Shown: one piece after another, positions 33,143 to 41,384 of the stretch
Layout: every line of letters begins with the position of its first letter
Position numbering within the stretch: the stretch's first letter is position 1
Assembly (NCBI GenBank): GCA_017433125.1
Contig: JAFRHT010000135.1
Location: 1 to 43,818 of the forward strand
Direction: 5' to 3'
Length of the DNA stretch: 43,818 bases
Source: Solobacterium sp.
Lineage (GTDB): Bacteria; Bacillota_I; Bacilli_A; Erysipelotrichales; Erysipelotrichaceae
Translations under genes and position numbers: made by a program
Notes under the pieces: model-generated
The model's input: the letters and a program-made list of their open reading frames with translations, nothing else
Told to the model about the DNA's origin: nothing
Database searches by the model: none

Positions 33143-33188
33143 AACCGGATCCGATATGCCGGACAGGGGTCATGCCGGCCCTTTTGCA

Positions 33189-33197
33189 TGGTATAGT
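33189..33197 (+). promoter_or_regulatory. Extended -10 promoter of mnmE
   Basis: TGGTATAGT, an extended -10 with one mismatch to TATAAT, 58 bases before the mnmE ATG. It heads the five-gene housekeeping run mnmE to ispE. Confidence 0.5.
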
Positions 33198-33254
33198 ATA
33201 GACAGGACACGAACAGTGTCTGTTTCATGATTTCTTTATCAGGAGGACTAAGCC

Positions 33255-34580
33255 ATGGCAGCGGATACCATAGTTGCGATTTCAACCGCCCTGGGTGTCG
33301 GAGCGATTTCCATCATCCGGCTGAGCGGAGATGAGGCATTGCCGATTGTTTCCCGGCTGACAGGGAAGGATCTGACAAAAGCTGAAGGATATACCATCCA
33401 TTACGGCACGATTAAGGAAAATGATGAACCGGTGGACGAAGTGCTGATCAGTGTGTTCCACGGTCCGCGCTCCTATACCGGTGAGGATATGGCGGAGATC
33501 AACTGCCACGGCGGTATTTTCGTTACCCGCAAGGTATTGAGTCTCTGCATAGCGGCCGGGGCAAGGCTGGCCCGGCGGGGTGAGTTTACCGAACGGGCAT
33601 TCCTCAACGGACGCATGGACCTGGCCCAGGCCGAAGGGGTCAATGACCTGATCTTTGCCCAGGACAGGGTCAATGCCCGCAGCGCCATGCATTCCCTTAA
33701 GGGCAGCGTCACGAAGCTGATCGATCCGCTGGTAGATGAAATCGTGCAGATCCTGGCACATATTGAAGTCAATATCGACTATCCGGAATATGAGGATGTG
33801 CATCAGCTGACCGATGAGGAAATCCTGCCGGCGGCTTATAAGTGGCTGGAAGAAATCGACACGATCATCGAGAAAGCCCAGCAGGCTGTCCTGATCCGCA
33901 GCGGTATTGATACGGTCATCCTGGGCAAGCCCAATGTCGGCAAGTCCTCTTTGCTCAACGCCCTGCTGGAGGAAGACAAGGCGATTGTGACGGACATTGC
34001 CGGTACGACCCGTGACCTGGTGGAAGGCAGTGTCAGACTGGGCAACGTAACCCTGAACCTGATTGACACCGCCGGTATCCACGAAGCCGGGGACAAGATC
34101 GAAAAGATGGGTATTGAACGTTCCCTGCAGGCCCTGGAAAAGGCTGAACTGGTCCTGCTCGTGCTGGACAGCTCCTCCGGGGTTACTGCGGAAGATCAGC
34201 GCCTGCTCGACCTGACCGAAGGCCGCAACCGCATTATTCTCTACAACAAGAAGGACCAGGTAGAACTGCCGGATACCATTGCGATCAGTGCCAAGGAAAA
34301 GGATCTGGATGCCCTGGTGAAGGCCATCGAAGAGAAATACGACAGCGAAATCCATGCGGCCAACGAAGACACCCTGAACAACGAGCGCCAGATCGGTCTG
34401 GCCATACAGGCAAAAAATGCCATGCAGGATGTCATCCGCTCCCTGGAAGCCGGCCTGGAGCTTGACCTGGTCACCCTTGACCTGCAGGCGGCCCACAATG
34501 CCCTGAAGGAAATCACCGGGGAAGCGACCCGGGAAGGCCTGCTCGATGAGATCTTCTCGCGGTTCTGTCTGGGAAAGTAG
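33255..34580 (+). CDS. mnmE: tRNA uridine-5-carboxymethylaminomethyl modification GTPase
   Basis: 441 residues, complete. Works with MnmG (and folate) to modify U34 of tRNAs reading split codon boxes. N-terminal formyl-folate-binding domain (1-115), helical domain, and an inserted GTPase domain with G1 GKPNVGKS at 224-231, switch TTRD at 251-254, G3 DTAG at 271-274 and G4 NKKD; the C-terminal Cys motif CLGK is intact (Cys438). AGGAGGA precedes ATG 33255. Heads the run mnmE-tatD-rnmV-rsmA-ispE. Confidence 0.98.
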   Translation: MAADTIVAISTALGVGAISIIRLSGDEALPIVSRLTGKDLTKAEGYTIHYGTIKENDEPVDEVLISVFHGPRSYTGEDMAEINCHGGIFVTRKVLSLCIAAGARLARRGEFTERAFLNGRMDLAQAEGVNDLIFAQDRVNARSAMHSLKGSVTKLIDPLVDEIVQILAHIEVNIDYPEYEDVHQLTDEEILPAAYKWLEEIDTIIEKAQQAVLIRSGIDTVILGKPNVGKSSLLNALLEEDKAIVTDIAGTTRDLVEGSVRLGNVTLNLIDTAGIHEAGDKIEKMGIERSLQALEKAELVLLVLDSSSGVTAEDQRLLDLTEGRNRIILYNKKDQVELPDTIAISAKEKDLDALVKAIEEKYDSEIHAANEDTLNNERQIGLAIQAKNAMQDVIRSLEAGLELDLVTLDLQAAHNALKEITGEATREGLLDEIFSRFCLGK

Positions 34581-34587
34581 GCAGAAT

Positions 34588-35355
34588 ATGAGATATCTTG
34601 ATTCCCACGCCCATATCCTTTCCGAAGAATTCCGGGATGATTTTGATGCGGTGCTGCAGCGGGCAGAGGAAGCCGGGGTGGAACGGATGGTCATCATCAC
34701 CACCCAGCCGGACGAAGCCCGCAAAGCCATGGCTTTGGCGGCCGCGGATCCCCGGCGTTTTCAGGCGGCCTACGGCATCCATCCGGAAGATATCCGGACG
34801 GTAACGGAAGACAGCCTGAAGGAAATGGCCGAAATCGCGGCTGATCCCCGGCTCAGCTTTGTCGGGGAAATCGGTCTTGATTACCACTGGGAAAAGGAAA
34901 TGGCCGAAGCCCAGAAGGAACTCTTTGTCCGGCAGATAGAAATTGCCCGGCAGGTCGGCAAACCGGTCATGGTGCACTCCCGGGACGCGCATCAGGACAC
35001 GTTTGATATTCTGAAGGAACATCATGTGCCCGGGGTACTGCACTGTTTCTCCGGCAGCGCCGAACTGGCCCGGGAATATGTAAAGCTGGGTTACTATATT
35101 GCCCTGGGCGGGGCGGTTACTTTCAAGAATGCCCGGCATGCGAAGGAAGTCTGCGCGGCCATTGACCCGGCTTACCTGCTCAGTGAGACGGATTGCCCGT
35201 ACATGTCTCCGGAACCGGTCCGCGGCACCCGCAATGAACCGGCCAACATCCCGCATATCGTGCGGGTGATGGCCCAGGTGCGGCAGGTCAGTGAGGACGA
35301 CATGGCAGAACAGATCTGGCAGAACGGGCAGCGGTTTCTCGGGGTGACCGGATGA
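34588..35355 (+). CDS. tatD: TatD-family metal-dependent hydrolase
   Basis: 255 residues. TIM-barrel DNase/hydrolase; metal ligands HAH at residues 7-9, GEIGLDYHW, the HSRDAH segment, LHCFSG, and the terminal LLSETDCPYM. ATG 34588 is seven bases after the mnmE stop. Member of a widely conserved Firmicute cluster tatD-rnmV-rsmA (ksgA). Ribosome-binding site is weak (TAGGCAG), so coupling to mnmE is likely. Overlaps rnmV by ATGA. Confidence 0.96.
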   Translation: MRYLDSHAHILSEEFRDDFDAVLQRAEEAGVERMVIITTQPDEARKAMALAAADPRRFQAAYGIHPEDIRTVTEDSLKEMAEIAADPRLSFVGEIGLDYHWEKEMAEAQKELFVRQIEIARQVGKPVMVHSRDAHQDTFDILKEHHVPGVLHCFSGSAELAREYVKLGYYIALGGAVTFKNARHAKEVCAAIDPAYLLSETDCPYMSPEPVRGTRNEPANIPHIVRVMAQVRQVSEDDMAEQIWQNGQRFLGVTG

Positions 35356-35885
35356 GGAGAATACAGGAAGTCATTGTCGTCGAGGGCCGCCACGATACAG
35401 CCCGGCTGAAAAAATGGTTTGACTGCGATACGATCGAAACCGGCGGGACGTCGCTGTCAGATGCAGTGCTGGCGGAAATCCGGATCATGCAGAAGGAGCG
35501 GGGGGTTATCATACTCACCGATCCCGACGCCCCCGGAAACATGATCCGTCAGCGCATCAACGCCGCCGTGCCCGGCTGCCGGAATGCCTATGTGCAGAAG
35601 GAAGATGCCCGCACGTCCCGCAAGGTCGGGGTGGAACACGCTGATGAAGCAGCGGTGCGGGAAGCCCTGGAGAACCTCATCACCATGGATGAAAACCGGC
35701 CGGATACACTGCGCATGCAGGACATGTTCGCGCTCGGCCTGATCGGGGCGGACAACAGCACGGACCGACGCCGGAAAGCGGCCCGGAAGCTGCATATCGG
35801 CTACGGCAGCGCCAAAACAATGCACCGCCGGCTCAATGCGCTGGGCCTTTCAAAAGAACAGCTTCAGGAGATACTGGATGAATAA
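35352..35885 (+). CDS. rnmV: Ribonuclease M5
   Basis: 177 residues. Toprim-domain endonuclease that matures 5S rRNA precursors in low-G+C Gram-positives. Toprim acid Glu11 in VVEGRHD, then TDPDAPG with the paired aspartates. Start overlaps tatD (ATGA). Followed by rsmA with an eight-base overlap. Presence of RNase M5 supports a Firmicute origin. Confidence 0.96.
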   Translation: MRRIQEVIVVEGRHDTARLKKWFDCDTIETGGTSLSDAVLAEIRIMQKERGVIILTDPDAPGNMIRQRINAAVPGCRNAYVQKEDARTSRKVGVEHADEAAVREALENLITMDENRPDTLRMQDMFALGLIGADNSTDRRRKAARKLHIGYGSAKTMHRRLNALGLSKEQLQEILDE

Positions 35886-36726
35886 ACCGATCGCTTCCGT
35901 GGCCAGGACCCGGGAGATACTCAAAACCTATGATCTGCGGGCCCGCAAGGGATACGGGCAGAATTTCCTTGTGGATGTGTCCGTTGTAGCCCGCTGCGCG
36001 GAGGCGGCGCACGCGGAACAGGCTGTAATTGAAATCGGCCCGGGCATCGGGGCCCTGACCGAACAGCTGGCCCTGCGCTCTGCCCATGTGCGGGCTTATG
36101 AAGTGGATGAACGGCTTCTGCTGGTGCTGCGTGATACGCTGCAGGACTATACGAACGTTGAAATAATCCTGCAGGATTTTCTGACTTGTGACATTGCGGC
36201 CTCGGTGCGGGAACTGAAGGAAACGTACGGCGGCGTCAGTGTGGCGGCCAACCTGCCGTATTACATCACTACCCCGGTCCTGTTCTCCCTGTTTGCACAA
36301 GGCCGGGATATCGAGTGGATTACCGTCATGGTGCAGAAGGAAGTCGCCGACCGTTTCGCAGCCCCGGTGAACGCACCGGACTACGGCACGCTGAGCGTGG
36401 AAAGCCAGTATCTTTATGAAGTGGAGAGACTGTTCAATGTGCCCCGCACGGCGTTTAATCCTGCCCCGAAGGTGGACAGCGCGATTGTCCGCTTCCACCG
36501 CCGGCCGGAAACCCCGCAGGATGAAGAACTGACAGACTACTTTGACCTCGTCAAAGCCTGTTTCAAACAGCGCCGCAAGACGATCTACAACAATCTGAAA
36601 GAATATCTGCAGGACGCGCAGCAGACGGAACAGGTGCTGCAGCGGGCCGGGATTGATCCGGGCCAGCGGGCCCAGGAATGTTCCCCGGGACAGTTTGCCG
36701 TCCTGCTGAAGGAGATCCGGGGATGA
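35878..36726 (+). CDS. rsmA: 16S rRNA (adenine1518-N6/adenine1519-N6)-dimethyltransferase
   Basis: 282 residues from ATG 35878 (a 14-codon in-frame extension upstream lies inside rnmV and is not counted). Motif GQNFLVD at 27-33, SAM-binding EIGPGIGALT at 52-61 and catalytic NLPYYITTPV are those of KsgA/RsmA. Dimethylates two adjacent adenines of helix 45. Translationally coupled: eight-base overlap with rnmV and ATGA overlap with ispE. Confidence 0.97.
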   Translation: MNKPIASVARTREILKTYDLRARKGYGQNFLVDVSVVARCAEAAHAEQAVIEIGPGIGALTEQLALRSAHVRAYEVDERLLLVLRDTLQDYTNVEIILQDFLTCDIAASVRELKETYGGVSVAANLPYYITTPVLFSLFAQGRDIEWITVMVQKEVADRFAAPVNAPDYGTLSVESQYLYEVERLFNVPRTAFNPAPKVDSAIVRFHRRPETPQDEELTDYFDLVKACFKQRRKTIYNNLKEYLQDAQQTEQVLQRAGIDPGQRAQECSPGQFAVLLKEIRG

Positions 36727-37577
36727 AAGAAAGAGCCTATGCGAAAATCAACCTGTGCCTGGATGTGGTCCGGCGCCGGGAAGACGGCTATCATGACCTG
36801 AAGATGATCATGGTGCCGGTGGATTTCTATGACCTGCTCGATATTGTGCCGGCTGCCGAGACAACCCTGAAACTGAACCGGTCGTATCTTCCGGTCAATG
36901 AGAAAAACACGGTGATCAAGGCCATCCAGGTCATGCGTGAGCGTTTTGGTTTCCGCGAAGAGTTTGCCTGCACCCTGGCCAAGCATATTCCCACCCAGGC
37001 CGGCCTGGCCGGGGGAAGCGCGGATGCGGCAGCGGCGATCCGGATTCTCAACCGGATGCTGAAGCTGAACCTGACTATCGGGGAGATGGCGGAGATCGGC
37101 CGGCAGGTCGGCTCGGATGTCCCGTTCTGTGTCATCAATAAACCGGCATTGGTTGAAGGCACCGGGGAAATCATTACCCCGTTTACCTGCCCGGCGGACT
37201 TCCTGATCCTGCTGGTCAAACCGCGCCGTGGCATATCCACCAAGGTTGCCTTCGAGAATCTTGACATCGCTGCGGCCGATCATCCCGACTGTGAAAAGAT
37301 GCGCGCGGCTCTGATCAGCGGGGACTACGGCGGGGTGATTGCCGCCCTGGGCAACACGCTGGAGGAAATCAGCCTGAAGCTGGTCCCGGAGATCCGGCAG
37401 ATCAAGGAAGAACTGACAGAAATGGGGTTTGACGGCGTCCTGATGTCCGGCAGCGGCTCCACGGTCTTCGCCATTACCAGGAACGGGAAACTGGTCGAAA
37501 GAGCCCGGAATATCATGTGGAACAGACGGTATTTTGTCCGGGTTACCAGAATTCTGAACGGCAAGGAAGAAAAATGA
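36723..37577 (+). CDS. ispE: 4-diphosphocytidyl-2-C-methyl-D-erythritol kinase
   Basis: 284 residues. GHMP-superfamily kinase of the MEP isoprenoid pathway. AYAKINLCLDV (Lys8) N-terminal substrate motif, ATP motif AGLAGGSADAAAA around 93-105 and C-terminal MSGSGSTVF. ATGA overlap with rsmA, as in many Firmicutes. Implies isoprenoid synthesis by the MEP route. A terminator follows. Confidence 0.97.
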   Translation: MKERAYAKINLCLDVVRRREDGYHDLKMIMVPVDFYDLLDIVPAAETTLKLNRSYLPVNEKNTVIKAIQVMRERFGFREEFACTLAKHIPTQAGLAGGSADAAAAIRILNRMLKLNLTIGEMAEIGRQVGSDVPFCVINKPALVEGTGEIITPFTCPADFLILLVKPRRGISTKVAFENLDIAAADHPDCEKMRAALISGDYGGVIAALGNTLEEISLKLVPEIRQIKEELTEMGFDGVLMSGSGSTVFAITRNGKLVERARNIMWNRRYFVRVTRILNGKEEK

Positions 37578-37580
37578 CAG

Positions 37581-37605
37581 CGGCGTTCACAACGGACGCC
37601 GTTTT
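37581..37605 (+). terminator. Terminator after ispE
   Basis: CGGCGT and ACGCCG pair around a nine-base loop, then TTTTCCT. Four bases after the ispE stop. Confidence 0.82.
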
Positions 37606-37663
37606 CCTGTTATGATCAAATCAGGAAGAATGGGAGCATCTGCTCCGGAAAGGATAATTTGAT

Positions 37664-38593
37664 ATGCTGCATGAAGTGAAGTTTACATCATTCGACGAGC
37701 GCGACCAGGTTTACGGCTGGATCTATGTCCCGGCCTGTGAACCGGAAGGCATCATTCAGCTGATTCACGGCTTCGGCGAGCATTCCCGGCGTTATCTGCA
37801 CATGATCACCAGTTTCATGGAGGCCGGCTATATCGTGGCTGCCGATGACCATGTCGGTCACGGCAAGACCGCGGTGGAAAACAACACCTGGGGCGACTGG
37901 GGTGACAAGGGCTTCACAACCATGGTCGAAGATGAAAAGAAGCTCCATGACCTGGTCTGTGAAAAGTATCCGGACCTGCCGTACTTCATGTTCGGTCACA
38001 GCATGGGTTCCTTCATTACCAGACAGTATATTGCCCGCTATGGCAAAGACCTTGACGGCGCCGTGATCTGCGGCACAGCCGGCACCTGGGCCCTGGATCT
38101 TGATGAAAACATTGCCTTGGTGCAGAAACTCGTCGATGAAGGCAAGGGCGCGGAAGCCGATCCGACCCTCGGCGGGAAGTTCATGGGCTGGATGTTTGCC
38201 CGCTGTGAGGAAGGTGTTACCCTCGGCAATGAATGGATCTGTGATGATCCGTGGGTCCAGAAGGATCATGCCGAAGATCCGTTTGATGCCTTTACAAAAC
38301 CGACCAGCAACCGGGCATGGCTGTATTTCCTGCAGATGATGAAGGACATCACCGGAGAAGAATGGGCGAAGAAGGTTCCGGCAGACCTGCCGATTTACAA
38401 CATCGCCGGTGACCAGGACCCGGTCGGCGGCTACGGCACAGGCGTCTACCAGGTTGCCAACTGGCTGATTGACACCGGCCACGAAGTCACAACCGAACTG
38501 TACACCGGCTACCGTCATGAGATTCATAACTACGATGATATCCGTGACGAGGTGGAGCAGGGCATCATCGCGTTCTTCGATTACTGCCACTGA
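37664..38593 (+). CDS. Alpha/beta hydrolase of the monoglyceride-lipase type
   Basis: 309 residues, cytoplasmic (no signal). Serine aminopeptidase S33/monoacylglycerol-lipase-like: IQLIHGFGEHSRRY (oxyanion loop HGF), DDHVGHGKT, nucleophile elbow GHSMGS with Ser113, acidic residue in NIAGDQDPVG and catalytic His in GYRHEIHNYD. Such enzymes hydrolyse monoacylglycerols or lysophospholipids. GAAAGGATAA gives a modest ribosome-binding site. Single-gene unit between terminators. Confidence 0.9.
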   Translation: MLHEVKFTSFDERDQVYGWIYVPACEPEGIIQLIHGFGEHSRRYLHMITSFMEAGYIVAADDHVGHGKTAVENNTWGDWGDKGFTTMVEDEKKLHDLVCEKYPDLPYFMFGHSMGSFITRQYIARYGKDLDGAVICGTAGTWALDLDENIALVQKLVDEGKGAEADPTLGGKFMGWMFARCEEGVTLGNEWICDDPWVQKDHAEDPFDAFTKPTSNRAWLYFLQMMKDITGEEWAKKVPADLPIYNIAGDQDPVGGYGTGVYQVANWLIDTGHEVTTELYTGYRHEIHNYDDIRDEVEQGIIAFFDYCH

Positions 38594-38630
38594 TCCGGCG
38601 GGACCGGTGACGGCAGCGTTCAAAATCAGA

Positions 38631-38663
38631 AACACATGGGTACGCAAAAGCCCATGTGTTTTC
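38631..38663 (+). terminator. Terminator after the lipase-like gene
   Basis: AACACATGGG (38631-38640) and CCCATGTGTT (38651-38660), T run partly within the stem end. Confidence 0.9.
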
Positions 38664-38724
38664 AATCTGCCGGTCTGAAACCGCAGGTTATCTGTTATGA
38701 TGCGGAAGAGGAGGGCATCAGTTT

Positions 38725-39054
38725 ATGAGTATTACAGTTAATATCCGGTACCACGGCACCGGTGACAATGCCCGCCGGTTCGCGGCGGAGATGACCGCAA
38801 GCGGTACGGTTGATAAAATCCGCAGGGTTCCCGGCAACCTGCGTTATGAATACTACCTGCCGCTGGAAGACGCGGAAACCGTCCTGCTGATTGACAGCTG
38901 GGAGAACCAGGAAGCCATAGACCGCCACCACGCCTCGGAAATGATGGGAGTCATCGCTGCCCTGCGGGAGAAATACGACCTGCATATGGAAGTGGAGCGT
39001 TATGTCTCAGATGACGGCATGCCGGAACACGACCGGGAGTTTATCAGAACGTGA
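38725..39054 (+). CDS. ABM-domain protein (putative quinol monooxygenase-like)
   Basis: 109 residues with one antibiotic-biosynthesis-monooxygenase fold: ITVNIRYHGTG start, PGNLRYEYYLPLEDAETVLLIDSWENQEAIDRHHAS, the core of YgiN-like proteins. The conserved beta-alpha-beta-alpha-beta order and the DSW(E)xQEAID(R/A)H signature are clear. Role unknown: members oxidise quinols or act as small aromatic-compound binding proteins. Ribosome-binding site AGAGGAGGG. Terminator follows at 39096. Confidence 0.82.
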   Translation: MSITVNIRYHGTGDNARRFAAEMTASGTVDKIRRVPGNLRYEYYLPLEDAETVLLIDSWENQEAIDRHHASEMMGVIAALREKYDLHMEVERYVSDDGMPEHDREFIRT

Positions 39055-39095
39055 ACCGGTAACGGCAGCGGATTATCAAAAACCGAAATGAATGC

Positions 39096-39120
39096 AAAAT
39101 ACGGCCTGAAGCCGTATTTT
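39096..39120 (+). terminator. Terminator before the first MFS gene
   Basis: AAAATACGGC (39096-39105) and GCCGTATTTT (39111-39120) around CTGAA. A TATAAT box for the next gene follows at 39125-39130. Confidence 0.9.
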
Positions 39121-39124
39121 CGCT

Positions 39125-39130
39125 TATAAT
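39125..39130 (+). promoter_or_regulatory. -10 box of the first MFS gene
   Basis: TATAAT five bases after the terminator, 24 bases before ATG 39154. Confidence 0.5.
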
Positions 39131-39153
39131 AAAACCATTGTCTGAGGCAAAAA

Positions 39154-40317
39154 ATGTTCAGTATTCTGCTCGCTGTTATTTATCTTGCATTTATCAGTCT
39201 CGGTCTGCCGGACGCGCTGCTGGGCTCGGTGTGGCCGGTCATCCATCCGCAGATGCATGTGCCGATGTCCTGGTCGGGCATTGTTTTCATGATTATTTCG
39301 TTCGGGACGATGATTTCGGCGATGAACAGCGACCGGCTTAACCGGCGCTTCGGCACCGGTCTGGTGACAGCGTGTTCCACAGCCATGACAGCGTTTGCCC
39401 TGTTCGGGTTCTCCGTCAGCCGTTCATTTGTGTCCCTGTGCCTGTTTGCCATTCCCTACGGGCTGGGCGCCGGATCAATTGACGCGGCCCTGAACAACTA
39501 TGTGGCCCTGCACTACGCAAGCCGGCACATGAGCTGGCTGCACTGCATGTGGGGGCTGGGAGCGTCAATCGGCCCGTATATCATGAGTTTTGCGCTGCTG
39601 CATCATCAGTCAGACTGGCATATGGGTTACCGGTACGTCTGTATCCTGCAGAGCCTGCTGGCCGCAGCGCTGTTTGCCAGCCTGGGTCTCTGGAAGCGGG
39701 ATGGTACGGCAGAAACCGCGAAGGGAACCCCGCTGCGTCTGGGAGAAATCCTGCGGATCCCCGGAACCAGGGAGATGATCGCGGCATTCTTCCTGTACTG
39801 CGCTGTGGAGCAGACAGCCGGGCTGTGGGCCTCAAGCTGGATGGTCAGTGCCCGCGGCATAGATGAGATTACCGCAGCCCGGTTTGCCAGCCTGTTCTAT
39901 ATGGGCATTACACTGGGCCGGGCGGTCAGTGGTTTTATCACGCTGAAACTGAATGATGCGCAGATGATCCGTCTGGGCGAAGGTATTGTCCTGACCGGGC
40001 TGGCCTGCCTGATTCAGCCGTTCAGCCGGACCCTGGTGCTGGCCGGGCTTGTCATGGTCGGGTGCGGGTGCGCGCCGATTTTCCCGTCGATGATCCATTC
40101 CGTGCCGCATCTGTTCGGGGCAGACCGGTCCCAGGCCATTGTCGGTGTGATGATGACCGGGGCGTATGCCGGTATCAGCGCTATGCCGCCGCTGTTCGGG
40201 TTTTTGGCAGATCAACTGGGCATCACGCTGTATCCGTTCTATCTGCTCGCAGCCGCAATACTGATGTGCGTCATGGGAGAGCGCCTGCAGCAGCGGACCG
40301 GGAAGCAGGGGCATTGA
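39154..40317 (+). CDS. MFS transporter (fucose-permease-like)
   Basis: 387 residues, twelve hydrophobic helices in two halves. The N-terminal FISLGLPDALLGSVWP and the loop NSDRLNRRFGTG after helix 2 are typical of the FucP/NarK-like subset of the major facilitator superfamily. GAGG at 39143-39146 is the ribosome-binding site. Substrate unknown, probably a sugar or related small molecule. Convergent with the cupin gene, separated by a hairpin. Confidence 0.9.
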   Translation: MFSILLAVIYLAFISLGLPDALLGSVWPVIHPQMHVPMSWSGIVFMIISFGTMISAMNSDRLNRRFGTGLVTACSTAMTAFALFGFSVSRSFVSLCLFAIPYGLGAGSIDAALNNYVALHYASRHMSWLHCMWGLGASIGPYIMSFALLHHQSDWHMGYRYVCILQSLLAAALFASLGLWKRDGTAETAKGTPLRLGEILRIPGTREMIAAFFLYCAVEQTAGLWASSWMVSARGIDEITAARFASLFYMGITLGRAVSGFITLKLNDAQMIRLGEGIVLTGLACLIQPFSRTLVLAGLVMVGCGCAPIFPSMIHSVPHLFGADRSQAIVGVMMTGAYAGISAMPPLFGFLADQLGITLYPFYLLAAAILMCVMGERLQQRTGKQGH

Positions 40318-40320
40318 AAA

Positions 40321-40347
40321 CAGGCGCAGCTCATATGGCTGCGCCTG
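40321..40347 (-). terminator. Terminator of the minus-strand cupin unit
   Basis: CAGGCGCAGC and GCTGCGCCTG form a perfect 10-bp stem; on the minus strand it is followed by TTTTC, so it chiefly ends the cupin/acetyltransferase transcript. Confidence 0.75.
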
Positions 40348-40383
40348 CTCTGTATGCAAGTGGTATTTCGCCTGATCCGCAGA

Positions 40384-40743
40384 TTATTCGGTAAGATAAT
40401 CACCGGGATCGAATGCCGGAACCGTCAGAACCCAGAATTCTGTATCCTCCAGGGCTTCAAGAATTTCGTGCGCATCACCGGTCTCCGCAACCAGCAGATC
40501 GCCGGCCGAAAAACATTCCTCTTTGCCGTTGATTTTCATCCGGCAGCTGCCGGCAGTGAACATATATACTTCTTCTGTAACCGCGTGGCGGTGTTTCTCT
40601 TCCGCGGCACCTTTGCGCAGTTTTGTTTTAGCCACGGCATATGCACAGCGCCGGATGCCGGTTTCCCGGCCGATGAACTCCGCCAGCGCGCTGCCGCCGC
40701 CCTTATCAATATACAAGGCTTCATTTCCCCGTACTGCTTTCAT
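40384..40743 (-). CDS. Cupin-domain protein
   Basis: 119 residues from ATG 40743, which has GGAGGA upstream; a longer frame from 40800 lacks such a site. Cupin motifs: EKHRHAVTEEVYMFTAGSCRMKING and GDLLVAETGDAHEILEA, giving the metal-binding HxH..E and the second His. Small single-domain cupins often bind sugars or act as isomerases; here the role is unknown. It starts 17 bases after a sugar O-acetyltransferase gene on the same strand, so the two are likely co-transcribed. Confidence 0.87.
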   Translation of the reverse strand: MKAVRGNEALYIDKGGGSALAEFIGRETGIRRCAYAVAKTKLRKGAAEEKHRHAVTEEVYMFTAGSCRMKINGKEECFSAGDLLVAETGDAHEILEALEDTEFWVLTVPAFDPGDYLTE

Positions 40744-40759
40744 ACTTCCTCCGGTTACA

Positions 40760-41350
40760 TCATTCAGGACAGAACGGATACTTGTCCCTGTCCTTTTCAT
40801 TTACTTCCCTGATCACCCGGCAGGGAACCCCGGCGGCGAGGCAGTTTGCAGGAATGTCGCGGGTCACGACACTGCCGGCGGCGATCACGGTATTATCCCC
40901 GATTGTGACCCCGCCGAGCACCGTCACCCCGGCCCCGAACCAGACGTTGTTTCCAACCGTAACCGGCAGGAAGATCTCCAGGCCTTCCAGCCGCTGCCCG
41001 GGATCAAGGGGATGGGAAGGGGTAACGAATGTGCAGTCCGGGCCGACCAGGACATCGTTGCCGAATGTTACCTTCCCGCCGTCAAGGATTTTGCAGTTGT
41101 AGTTCATGAAAAAGTTGTCACCGACCGCAATGAACTCCCCGTAGTCGCAGAAGAAGGGGGAAATAATCAGGCAGTTTTCACCTTTGCGGTTGAGCAGTTC
41201 ATCCATGACAGCGGTCCGGTTCTCCGCGTCAGAGGGCAGCAGGCTGTTGTAGCGGAAGCACAGGTCCTTGGCCCGCATCCGCTTTTCTGCCAGGACTTCG
41301 TTTCCCCGTTTGAAGACATAACCGGACATTGCTTTTTCGTAATTGTTCAT
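40760..41350 (-). CDS. Sugar O-acetyltransferase (maltose/galactoside acetyltransferase type)
   Basis: 196 residues from ATG 41350 with CGGAGGGA upstream (a longer upstream frame is not supported). The N-terminal helical part MNNYEKAMSGYVFKRGNEVLAEKRMRAKDL is the Maa/LacA signature; the rest is left-handed beta-helix with the catalytic His in VTPSHPLDPGQR and GNNVWFGAGVTVLGGVTIGDNTVIAAGSVVTRDIP. Transfers acetyl from acetyl-CoA to a sugar hydroxyl. Co-transcribed with a cupin. Confidence 0.95.
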   Translation of the reverse strand: MNNYEKAMSGYVFKRGNEVLAEKRMRAKDLCFRYNSLLPSDAENRTAVMDELLNRKGENCLIISPFFCDYGEFIAVGDNFFMNYNCKILDGGKVTFGNDVLVGPDCTFVTPSHPLDPGQRLEGLEIFLPVTVGNNVWFGAGVTVLGGVTIGDNTVIAAGSVVTRDIPANCLAAGVPCRVIREVNEKDRDKYPFCPE

Positions 41351-41384
41351 AAATCCCTCCGATGCATGTGTATCGTTTTCCGTG